In this document: in pieces, positions 9,678-16,436 of the stretch
Layout of the letters: every line of letters begins with the position of its first letter
Position numbering within the stretch: the first letter of the stretch is position 1
Source of the DNA: Streptomyces sp. PH10-H1
Lineage (GTDB): Bacteria; Actinomycetota; Actinomycetes; Streptomycetales; Streptomycetaceae
Length of the DNA: 64,000 nucleotides
Direction of reading: 5' to 3'
NCBI RefSeq assembly: GCF_030063355.1
Contig: NZ_JASISZ010000005.1
Coordinates: 145,481-209,480, forward strand
The notes under the pieces: model-generated
The model's input: only the letters and a program-made list of their open reading frames with translations
Database searches by the model: none
Told to the model about the DNA's origin: nothing
Translations under genes and position numbers: made by a program

Positions 9678-10811
9678 CTACCGCGACTGCCGGGTGCCCA
9701 GACGGTCATGGATCCAGTCGTGGAACTCACCGATGTGGCGCTCGCTCGGCACGAGGACTCCGCCCTTGGCGTACAGGCGCGAGCTCATCGCCGGCTGACA
9801 GCGCTCGCACGCGTCGAAATCCTGCCGGTTGACCCGGTCGAAGAGTTCGACGGAGCGACTGACGTCCTTGCCGCTCTCCACCACGCCCTTGAGGTACAGC
9901 CAGTCGCATTCGACGATGGTGCGGTCGGCCGCTACGGGGTACATCCGGTGGAGGATCACGTGGTCCGGCAGGAGGTTGATGAACACCTGCGGCCTGACGG
10001 TGATCGCGTAGTACCGGCGGTCCTGCTCCTCGGAGACCGTGGGGATGCGGTCCAGCCCCTCGGAGCCGTCGACGGTGAACCCCTTGATGTCCGCACCGAA
10101 TTCGGCGCCATGGCCGACGAAGTACTGCGCGGCGTACCCGTCGGCGAACTCGGGCAGCACCTCGGTGAGTTCGGGATGGATGGTGGCGCAGTGGTAGCAC
10201 TCCATGAAGTTCTCGATGATCAGCTTCCAGTTCGCCTTGACGTCGTAGACGATCCGCTTCCCGACCTCGAGGTCGGCGATGCCGTACCGGTCGATCGCCG
10301 CCACGTCGCCGAGACGTGCCACGACGGCGCCGACGACCTGCTCCTCGAAGGAGGGCGGGGCGTCCGCGAGGCAGATCCAGACGTAGCCGAGCCACTCCCG
10401 CACGTGCACGTTCACCAGGCCGTACTCGGTACGGTCGATGTCCGGCATCTTCGTCAGGTTGGGCGCCGCGACGAGCTTGCCCTCGAGGTCGTACGTCCAC
10501 GCGTGGTACGGGCACTGGAACGCCCGCTTGACCTCTCCGGCCTCCTGCGTGCACAGCTTCGCGCCGCGGTGCCGGCAGACGTTGAAGAAGGCGCGGACCG
10601 AGTTGTCGCGCGCACGGGTCACCAGGATGCTCTCACGCCCCACGTCCACGGTCCGGTACCCGCCCGGCTTGCCCAGCTCGGAGGAGCGTGCCACGCAGAA
10701 CCACATCTCCTCGAAGATGCGCTCCTGCTCCAGGCGGAAGATCTCCGGGTCGGTGTAGTAGTCACCGGGAAGGGTGGCGATCAGGCTCTCCGGCAGGCTG
10801 GTCGTTGTCAC
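9678..10811 (-). CDS. Rieske non-haem iron oxygenase, glycine betaine demethylase type
   Basis: A 377-residue oxygenase alpha subunit. The Rieske 2Fe-2S ligands are CRH and CPYH (within NVCRHRGAKLC and FQCPYHAWTYD). The mononuclear iron site is in ENFMECYHCATIHPEL, with the third ligand probably in the DFDACE segment. Overall it resembles GbcA-type betaine monooxygenases, which give dimethylglycine plus formaldehyde. Stachydrine or carnitine demethylases share the fold, so the exact quaternary amine is unproven. GTG at 10811 has GAGGAG 6 nt upstream. A decamer repeat array and two candidate operators occupy its leader. Reductase and ferredoxin genes follow on the same strand upstream. Confidence 0.85.
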   Translation of the reverse strand: MTTTSLPESLIATLPGDYYTDPEIFRLEQERIFEEMWFCVARSSELGKPGGYRTVDVGRESILVTRARDNSVRAFFNVCRHRGAKLCTQEAGEVKRAFQCPYHAWTYDLEGKLVAAPNLTKMPDIDRTEYGLVNVHVREWLGYVWICLADAPPSFEEQVVGAVVARLGDVAAIDRYGIADLEVGKRIVYDVKANWKLIIENFMECYHCATIHPELTEVLPEFADGYAAQYFVGHGAEFGADIKGFTVDGSEGLDRIPTVSEEQDRRYYAITVRPQVFINLLPDHVILHRMYPVAADRTIVECDWLYLKGVVESGKDVSRSVELFDRVNRQDFDACERCQPAMSSRLYAKGGVLVPSERHIGEFHDWIHDRLGTRQSR

Positions 10812-10900
10812 AGTGCACTCCTCGCGGAAAACGTCGTCGATCGGATCGTCACGCGCCGGTGGAAGCGCAGTCCCGGAACGGCGCTGTGCGGTGTGCGGTG

Positions 10901-10960
10901 CGCGGCGTTGTACGGCGCTGTGCGGCGTTGTGCGGCGTTGTGCGGCGTTGTGCGGCGTTG
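10901..10960. repeat. Tandem 10-bp repeat in the oxygenase leader
   Basis: Four perfect copies of TGCGGCGTTG (10921-10960) are preceded by two degenerate copies (CGCGGCGTTG and TACGGCGCTG). The unit length equals about one helical turn. Each junction recreates GTTGTG or GTTGCG-like half-sites of the cluster's operator, all on the same DNA face. Confidence 0.85.
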
Positions 10961-10992
10961 TGCAATAAGCAACTCGGCGTGGAATACGCAAC
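10957..10992. promoter_or_regulatory. Two adjacent dyad operators before the Rieske oxygenase
   Basis: Positions 10957-10973 read GTTGTG-CAATA-AGCAAC and 10976-10992 read GGCGTG-GAATA-CGCAAC. Both keep the 6-5-6 layout of the cluster motif. They abut the tandem decamer array and lie about 150 bp before the GTG start of the oxygenase. Confidence 0.55.
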
Positions 10993-11118
10993 AGAATGTG
11001 GCGTCCCGGTACCGGTGTCAAGATGTCTGCGGAACATGAGCGGGGGCTTGGGATACGTAAGCGCCCACCACCCCGTGGTGCGGCGCGTGCACTCCTGGGC
11101 GCGGGCACGGCCCGGTGT

Positions 11119-12300
11119 TCACGCGGACCCTGCCGTCTGCGCCGCCGCGGCGACGAGCTGCCGACGCCAGCGCGTGAACAGCCGTGCCTGGTCCATGCCG
11201 AGCACGGCGACCGGATCGCCGGCGCGCCGGTAGACCGCGAGGAAGCTGCGACCGTCGACCGAGCCCTCCTCGACGGTGACGCTGTCCGCGTCAGCGGCAT
11301 GCCCGGCGAACTGGATCCGGATGCCGTACTGGTCCGACCAGAAGTAGGGCGGCCGGACCGGCTCGGGCGCGGCCGTGCCACCGGAGAGCAGGGCGGCCAC
11401 GGCTGCGGCCGGACGCTCCCGCGCACCCGTCCAGTGCTCGACCCGGCGATGCGCGCCTACGGTGGGGTCGTACCAGGCCGCGCAGTCACCGACCGCGACG
11501 ACGCCCGGGACCGTCGTGCTGCCGCCGGCGTCGCAGCGTACGCCGTTCCCCAGCGCGACGCCGGACCCTTGCAGCCATTCGACGCACGGACGCGCGCCCA
11601 CCCCGACGACGACGACGTCGGCCGCCAGGCGGCGGCCGTCCTCGAGCACAATCGCGTCCACCCGGCCTCTTCCGCTGAGCTGCCGCACGCCGACACCGCA
11701 CAGCAGCCGCACGCCGTGGTCCATGTGGAGCGAGGACACGACGCCCCCCATCGCCGCCCCGAGCGGACCGGCCAGCGGCGTCGACGCCGCCTCGACGACC
11801 GTCACGTCGAGGCCGAGACCGGATGCGGTCGAGGCGACCTCGGCACCGATGAATCCGCCGCCGATGACGACGAGCCGGCCGCCGCGCGCCAGGTCCGCAC
11901 GCAGGGCGCAGGCGTCCTCGACGGTGCGCAGCACATGCACGCCGGCGAGGCCATCACTGCCCGGCAGGGTCCGGGCGGCCGCGCCGGTGGCGACCACGAT
12001 CCCGTCCGCGGTGACCGACCGGCCGTCCGCGAGGCGCACCGAGCGTTCGCCGCGGTCGAGTCCGACAGCGGTCGCGCCGAGCACCCACTCGGCGGCGAGG
12101 TCCTCGCCGTCCGCCTCGAGCATGAGGGCGGCTTCGTCGATCTCGCCTGCGAGGAACTCCTTCGACAACGGCGGCCTGTCGTACGGGCGGTGCGGCTCGT
12201 CGCCGATGACGACGAGCCGACCGTCGTAACCCTGCTTGCGCAGCGAGCGGGCGGCCGACAGGCCGGCCAGCGACGCGCCGACGACGGCCACGGTCTTCAC
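11119..12300 (-). CDS. FAD-dependent ferredoxin reductase
   Basis: A 393-residue flavoprotein of the BphA4/rubredoxin-reductase type that would pass electrons from NAD(P)H to the neighbouring Rieske ferredoxin. It has an N-terminal FAD motif VVGASLAGLSAARSLR, an NADH-binding motif LVVIGGGFIGAEVAS in mid protein, and the second FAD contact VAVGDCAAWYDP. The C-terminal domain contains RPPYFWSDQYGIRIQFAG, characteristic of the family. GTG at 12300 overlaps the ferredoxin stop by 4 bp (GTGA), so the two are translationally coupled. Its likely final acceptor is the oxygenase encoded just downstream at 9678-10811. Confidence 0.88.
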   Translation of the reverse strand: MKTVAVVGASLAGLSAARSLRKQGYDGRLVVIGDEPHRPYDRPPLSKEFLAGEIDEAALMLEADGEDLAAEWVLGATAVGLDRGERSVRLADGRSVTADGIVVATGAAARTLPGSDGLAGVHVLRTVEDACALRADLARGGRLVVIGGGFIGAEVASTASGLGLDVTVVEAASTPLAGPLGAAMGGVVSSLHMDHGVRLLCGVGVRQLSGRGRVDAIVLEDGRRLAADVVVVGVGARPCVEWLQGSGVALGNGVRCDAGGSTTVPGVVAVGDCAAWYDPTVGAHRRVEHWTGARERPAAAVAALLSGGTAAPEPVRPPYFWSDQYGIRIQFAGHAADADSVTVEEGSVDGRSFLAVYRRAGDPVAVLGMDQARLFTRWRRQLVAAAAQTAGSA

Positions 12301-12659
12301 GCGGGGCCTCCGGCCGCGCGTGCGACCGCGCAGGGCGGGAGGTTCGGCCGGGCGGCGGACAGCAGGAGGTGGATCACGCCGTCCTCGACGAGGACCTGGT
12401 GAGTGCGCACGGGGAGCCTGGCCGGCGGCGCGTCGACGCGACCCGTGCGCAGGTCGAACTTCGAGGCGTGCAAGGGGCACTCGACCTCGCACCCTTCCAG
12501 CCAGCCGTCGGAGAGCGAGGCGTCCTGGTGGGTGCACGTGTCGTCGATGGCGAAGAGCTCCCCGTCCTCGGTATGGAACACCGCGACGGGCGGGTCGGAC
12601 TCGAGCCGGCAGGCCTCGCCTCGCGGAAGTTCGGCGAGACGGCACACAGGAATCATCAT
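12297..12659 (-). CDS. Rieske-type 2Fe-2S ferredoxin
   Basis: A 120-residue single-domain Rieske ferredoxin of the BphA3/NirD-like fold. The cluster ligands are in DDTCTHQDASLSDG (C-x-H) and VECPLHASKFDLRTG (C-x2-H). It should shuttle single electrons from the reductase to the oxygenase. ATG ATG at 12659/12656 lies 4-7 nt after GAGG. Known betaine monooxygenases such as GbcAB use a plant-type ferredoxin domain fused to the reductase; here a separate Rieske ferredoxin takes that place, as in aromatic-ring dioxygenases. Three candidate operators lie upstream. Confidence 0.9.
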   Translation of the reverse strand: MMIPVCRLAELPRGEACRLESDPPVAVFHTEDGELFAIDDTCTHQDASLSDGWLEGCEVECPLHASKFDLRTGRVDAPPARLPVRTHQVLVEDGVIHLLLSAARPNLPPCAVARAAGGPA

Positions 12660-12667
12660 GACACCTC

Positions 12668-12786
12668 GGTGCGTATAGCGAAACGGATTGCGATTGACGC
12701 AACATCAGTTTGAAGGCGGCCCCAGACCCTGTCAAGGCATTGAAAAGGACAGCGCGAGCGCCGCCGAACGTTGCTCTTTACGCAAC
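12668..12786. promoter_or_regulatory. Three dyad operators upstream of the ferredoxin-reductase operon
   Basis: Positions 12668-12684 read GGTGCG-TATAG-CGAAAC. Positions 12687-12703 read ATTGCG-ATTGA-CGCAAC, with perfect 5-bp arms. Positions 12770-12786 read GTTGCT-CTTTA-CGCAAC. All follow the 6-5-6 pattern. The first two overlap the likely promoter and ribosome-site region. Confidence 0.58.
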
Positions 12787-12901
12787 GCTCGGCATAATAG
12801 GAAACTTCGACCACTCGTCGCGGATGGACCCGCCGCGGCGATCAGCGTCTTCGGTCTGTTCACGTCGGTACCGGGCCGACGGGCTCCCGCACGGCAGGAC
12901 C

Positions 12902-13114
12902 GTGCACGACACGGTCAAGGCGTCGCACGTCGGTCCCGGCCGGCGCGAGCTCATCAACGAGCTGCACAACCAGAAGTACACCGACGCGCTGGAGCCGGAG
13001 AAGGCCGAGCAGGCGGCCGAGCAGAAGGCGGCCGGCGTCCACGTCGACGTCGACCGCAACTGGGTGGTGGTCAAAACCCGTAGATCGGCGGCCAACCCGC
13101 CGATCTACGGTTGA
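12902..13114 (+). pseudogene. Coding-like remnant of unknown function
   Basis: About 70 codons with strong G/C third-position bias read VHDTVKASHVGPGRREL onward and contain an Ala/Gln/Glu-rich stretch (EQAAEQKAAG). I do not recognise the family. The frame continues upstream but loses codon bias before about 12890, and its last 11 codons lie inside a perfect hairpin. It is therefore more likely the tail of a decayed gene than a functional small gene. A genuine small protein starting at GTG 12902 is the alternative, though no good ribosome site is visible. Confidence 0.3.
13078..13110 (-). terminator. Intrinsic terminator for the formaldehyde dehydrogenase gene
   Basis: A perfect 14-bp inverted repeat, CCGTAGATCGGCGG (13078-13091) and its complement (13097-13110), flanks a 5-nt loop. 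Read on the minus strand it is followed by GTTTTG, fitting rho-independent termination about 110 bp after the gene. Confidence 0.75.
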
Positions 13115-13217
13115 AGCGGCCCGCGGTCTCCGGCCGCGGTCGGCCCATTCCACGTCCCGCCGTCGAGGCTGAACGTCCCGCTGGTGACCAGGTGCTCGAC
13201 GCGCGGGGCGCCGGCCA

Positions 13218-14303
13218 TTACAGGAGCACCACGGAGCGCAGCACATCGCCGCCGCGCATCTTTTCGAAAGCCTTCTCCACGTCTTCGAGGCCGATCGTCT
13301 CGGAGACGAAGGCGTCGAGGTCGAATCGCCCTTGCCGGTAGAGATCGATGAGAGCCGGGAAGTCACGCGACGGCAGGCAGTCGCCGTACCAGCTGGACTT
13401 CAGCGAGCCACCGCGCCCGAAGACATCGAGCAGCGGCAACTCCAGGCTCATCCCGGGGGTGGGGACGCCGACGAGCACGACGGTGCCCGCGAGGTCGCGG
13501 GCGTAGAACGCCTGCTTGTAGGTCTCGGGGCGGCCGACGGCCTCGACGACGACGTCCGCACCGAACCCGCCGGTCAACTCGCGCACCGAGTCGACGACAT
13601 CGGCCTTCGTCCCGTTGACGGTGTGGGTGGCCCCCATGCTCCTGGCCCGCTCCAGCTTCCGCTCGTCGACGTCGACAGCGACGATCGTGGTCGCCCCCGC
13701 GATCCTCGCTCCGGCGATGGCGGCCATTCCGACACCGCCGCACCCGATGACGGCGACGGAGTCACCGCGGCCGACCGCGCCGGTGTTCACCGCCGCCCCG
13801 AAGCCCGCCATGACGCCGCAGCCCAGCAGCCCGGCAGCGGCGGCCGGAGCCGCGGGATCGACCTTCGTGCACTGGCCCGCGGCGACCAGGGTCTTCTCCG
13901 CGAAGGCGCCGATGCCGAGTGCGGGGGCGAGCGGAGTGCCGTCGAGCAGCGTCATGGGCTGGGTCGCGTTGCGCGTCGAGAAGCAGTACCACGGCTTGCC
14001 CTTGCGGCAGGCCCGGCACTGGCCGCAGACGGCCCGCCAGTTCAGGATGACGAAGTCGCCGGGCTCGACCTCGGTGACGCCCTCGCCGACGGCCTCGACG
14101 ATCCCGGCCGCCTCGTGTCCGAGGAGGAAGGGGAAGTCGTCGCTGATGCCGCCCTCACGGTAGTGCAGATCCGTGTGGCAGACCCCGCACGCCTCGACCT
14201 TCACCAGCGCCTCGCCCGGGCCGGGGTCGGGTACGACGATCGTCTCGAGGGAGACGGGCGCGCCCTTCCCCCGGGCGACAACAGCGCGGACCTCGTGAGC
14301 CAT
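13218..14303 (-). CDS. S-(hydroxymethyl)mycothiol dehydrogenase (mycothiol-dependent formaldehyde dehydrogenase)
   Basis: A 361-residue zinc-dependent medium-chain alcohol dehydrogenase. Catalytic zinc ligands are in [11 protein letters not shown] and [14 protein letters not shown]; the structural-zinc cysteines are [15 protein letters not shown]. The NAD motif is [20 protein letters not shown]. The segment [17 protein letters not shown] is typical of the mycothiol-dependent formaldehyde dehydrogenase (AdhE2/MscR) branch. ATG at 14303 has GGGAG upstream. In this cluster it would oxidise the formaldehyde, as its mycothiol adduct, that is released when betaine is demethylated. Candidate operators at 14336-14372 lie just upstream. 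Confidence 0.88.
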   Translation of the reverse strand: MAHEVRAVVARGKGAPVSLETIVVPDPGPGEALVKVEACGVCHTDLHYREGGISDDFPFLLGHEAAGIVEAVGEGVTEVEPGDFVILNWRAVCGQCRACRKGKPWYCFSTRNATQPMTLLDGTPLAPALGIGAFAEKTLVAAGQCTKVDPAAPAAAAGLLGCGVMAGFGAAVNTGAVGRGDSVAVIGCGGVGMAAIAGARIAGATTIVAVDVDERKLERARSMGATHTVNGTKADVVDSVRELTGGFGADVVVEAVGRPETYKQAFYARDLAGTVVLVGVPTPGMSLELPLLDVFGRGGSLKSSWYGDCLPSRDFPALIDLYRQGRFDLDAFVSETIGLEDVEKAFEKMRGGDVLRSVVLL

Positions 14304-14335
14304 GAGCACTCCCTCGTCTGCAACGAGCCACAAGG

Positions 14336-14372
14336 TGTTGCATATCGCAGCACCAGTTTCCTGTTCCGCAAC
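14336..14372. promoter_or_regulatory. Dyad operators upstream of the formaldehyde dehydrogenase
   Basis: Positions 14336-14352 read TGTTGC-ATATC-GCAGCA, an inverted repeat with one mismatch. Positions 14356-14372 read GTTTCC-TGTTC-CGCAAC and keep one consensus half. Both are weaker than the copies elsewhere but sit at the expected promoter position, 33-69 bp before the ATG. Confidence 0.5.
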
Positions 14373-14758
14373 AGAGCATCGAGGAGTCCGCGCTGCGGGT
14401 CAAGACCTCAGGACGCCCGGGCCCGCCGCGGGAGCCAATAGTGGATGCACGCCGGATCCGGCGACAACGGATGCCCGGAGGGCAGTTCACGGGCGATCTC
14501 CCGGATGCCGTGCCCCATTCACAGGTACTTCGCCAGACGCGGATGGCGCGCTCCGCGGCCGCCGCACGTCCGTGACGATCGAGTGACGGAAGTGACGGAA
14601 GTGAGGGAAGTGAGGGAACGATAAAGCGCTCCGGCACGGCGACGGAGGGAGATCCCGAGAGCGACAATTGTGAGTGAGTGCCGTGCTGGTCGGTTCACGG
14701 ATCGCAGGTCGCGAGGTCCTGCTCGGATGGACCGGGTGCGGGTCGGCAGGAGACGACG
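14373..14758. other. Intergenic stretch before the M50 protease gene
   Basis: Apart from the 9-bp tandem repeat at 14583-14618 I see no gene. Frames that stay open on either strand lack start sites, codon bias and recognisable similarity. The segment presumably holds the promoter of the protease gene. Confidence 0.5.
14583..14618. repeat. Four 9-bp tandem repeats
   Basis: Two copies of GTGACGGAA are followed by two copies of GTGAGGGAA. They lie 140 bp before the M50 protease start and have no coding explanation. Confidence 0.85.
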
Positions 14759-15889
14759 ATGAACGGCTCAGTCCGTGTCGGACGTGTTTTCGGGGTCGCG
14801 CTGCGGATGCACTGGAGCGTACCGCTGCTGGTGGTCCTGTTCGCGTACGGTCTCGGCCGCCAGATCCTGCCCGCATGGACCCCAGGGCGCTCGAATGCGG
14901 TGTACACCTTCGCCAGTGCCGTAGGAGCCGTGCTGCTCATGGCCAGCGTGCTGCTCCACGAGACGGCACACGCCGTGACGGCGCGCAGGAAGAAGATCTC
15001 GGTGCAGGACGTGACCCTGTTCGCGCTGGGCGGGATGACCCGGATGGGGCGACCGGAGACCGCCGCGGTGGCATTCGCGGTGGCGGTCAGCGGGCCGCTC
15101 ACCAGCCTGGCCATCGGAGGCGCCGCGCTCGGGGCGGGAATCGGGCTGCACGCGCTGTCCGGCTGGGCGGTGCCCGCCGCCGTCCTGATGTGGCTCGGCT
15201 GGGCGAACCTGTTCCTGGGCGTGTTCAACCTGCTGCCCGCCGCGCCGCTCGACGGCGGAAGAGTGATGCAGGCACTGCTGTGGTGGCGCACCGGAGACCG
15301 GGACCGGGCGGACCGGGCGGCCTCACGGAGCGGTCAGGTCATGGGAGTGCTGCTGATGACCGCCGGCTGGATCTCCCTCCTGCGCGGGGCGCCGGGCGGG
15401 CTGTGGCTCGTCTTCGTTGGTCTCTTCATCACGGTCGTCGCCGGCGCTGAACGGCAGCGCGCCGCCCTCCACACGGAACTGCGGGGGGTACGGGTGGCCG
15501 ACGCCATGTCCAGCCCGGTGACGTCCGGTGCCGACTGGTTGACCGTTGACCGTTTCATCGACGACGTGGCAGTGAAGTCTCACCATTCCGCCATGCCGCT
15601 GCTCGACTTCGAAGGCCGTCCCAGCGGAATCGTGCAAGTACGCAGGCTTGCCGCGATACCGGGAGCGCGCCGCGAGTCGCTGCGGGTGCGCGAGGTGGCG
15701 ACCCCGCTGTCCCAGTGCGCGGTTGCCGCTCCGAACGATCTTCTGAGCGATGCGCTCGACAAGCTCCGCCCGGGTACCGGCATGCGGATCCTCGTCGTGG
15801 ACATGGGCCATCTGGTGGGGATCGTCACCGCGAAGGACATTTCCCGGCTGGTGCAGCGACACACACTGGGCGGCCAGGGGCTCAACTGA
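14759..15889 (+). CDS. M50 family site-2-type metalloprotease with CBS domains
   Basis: A 376-residue intramembrane metalloprotease. The zinc motif HETAH (about residues 66-70) lies in the first membrane core, and the third ligand is in NLLPAAPLDGGR (about 156-167). About six hydrophobic segments cover residues 10-230. The C-terminal 130 residues form a CBS pair (VADAMSSPVTSG, then LVVDMGHLVGIVTAKDIS). This matches the Rip3/SpoIVFB-like actinobacterial branch, whose members cleave membrane-bound regulators; the target here is unknown. ATG at 14759 is preceded by AGGAGA. It is separated from its neighbours by long non-coding stretches, so it is probably monocistronic. Confidence 0.9.
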   Translation: MNGSVRVGRVFGVALRMHWSVPLLVVLFAYGLGRQILPAWTPGRSNAVYTFASAVGAVLLMASVLLHETAHAVTARRKKISVQDVTLFALGGMTRMGRPETAAVAFAVAVSGPLTSLAIGGAALGAGIGLHALSGWAVPAAVLMWLGWANLFLGVFNLLPAAPLDGGRVMQALLWWRTGDRDRADRAASRSGQVMGVLLMTAGWISLLRGAPGGLWLVFVGLFITVVAGAERQRAALHTELRGVRVADAMSSPVTSGADWLTVDRFIDDVAVKSHHSAMPLLDFEGRPSGIVQVRRLAAIPGARRESLRVREVATPLSQCAVAAPNDLLSDALDKLRPGTGMRILVVDMGHLVGIVTAKDISRLVQRHTLGGQGLN

Positions 15890-16436
15890 GCCGGGGTCCT
15901 ACACCGCCCAGCGGTCCGGCCGGGCATGCCTCGCCGGCAAGACCGGCACGGGAACGCGTGCCACGGACACCGCCTCCTTCCGCTAGGGCGATTCAAGGGG
16001 GACAGAACGGACCAGCAGGGCTCGGCGCCCCCAGGTCCGGGCCGCGAGGATACGGGCCCTGATGTGCCCACCGAAACCACCTCTTTCGAGCCGACGGGCA
16101 GCAGCCACACGGTCTTGTGTTCCCATACTGACCGTCCGGGCAGCAGATGTCCCGGCTTGGGGCTGGGATCAGGGCTTCCATCGGGGCGCCGATAGCAGAA
16201 CCGCAGCTCACACCCGATTTCCGCAGCTCATGGGGGTTCGCGGAGGTGTCAGGCCGCGAAACTGCTGGTCAGCGGGGCCGAGGGCGCTGTTCGACCGCAG
16301 TGTGACGAGGCTGCGGCGCAACGGGTGCCCGCTGCTCGGTGGTCGATTCCCCGGTCACCCCGGCAGCGACGCGCGTTCAAAGGCCCGTACGGCTCACCGG
16401 CTCGCGAGGCCACGGCTCCGGGGTTAGAACTGAGGT
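15890..16436. other. 547-bp intergenic stretch
   Basis: No convincing gene, RNA or mobile-element remnant is visible. Open frames on both strands lack ribosome sites and are rich in Arg/Pro as expected for noncoding high-GC DNA. Confidence 0.5.

Noticed and set aside
10901..10960. CRISPR-like tandem array
   Set aside because: Units are 10 bp with no spacers and no cas genes are present; it is a simple tandem repeat.
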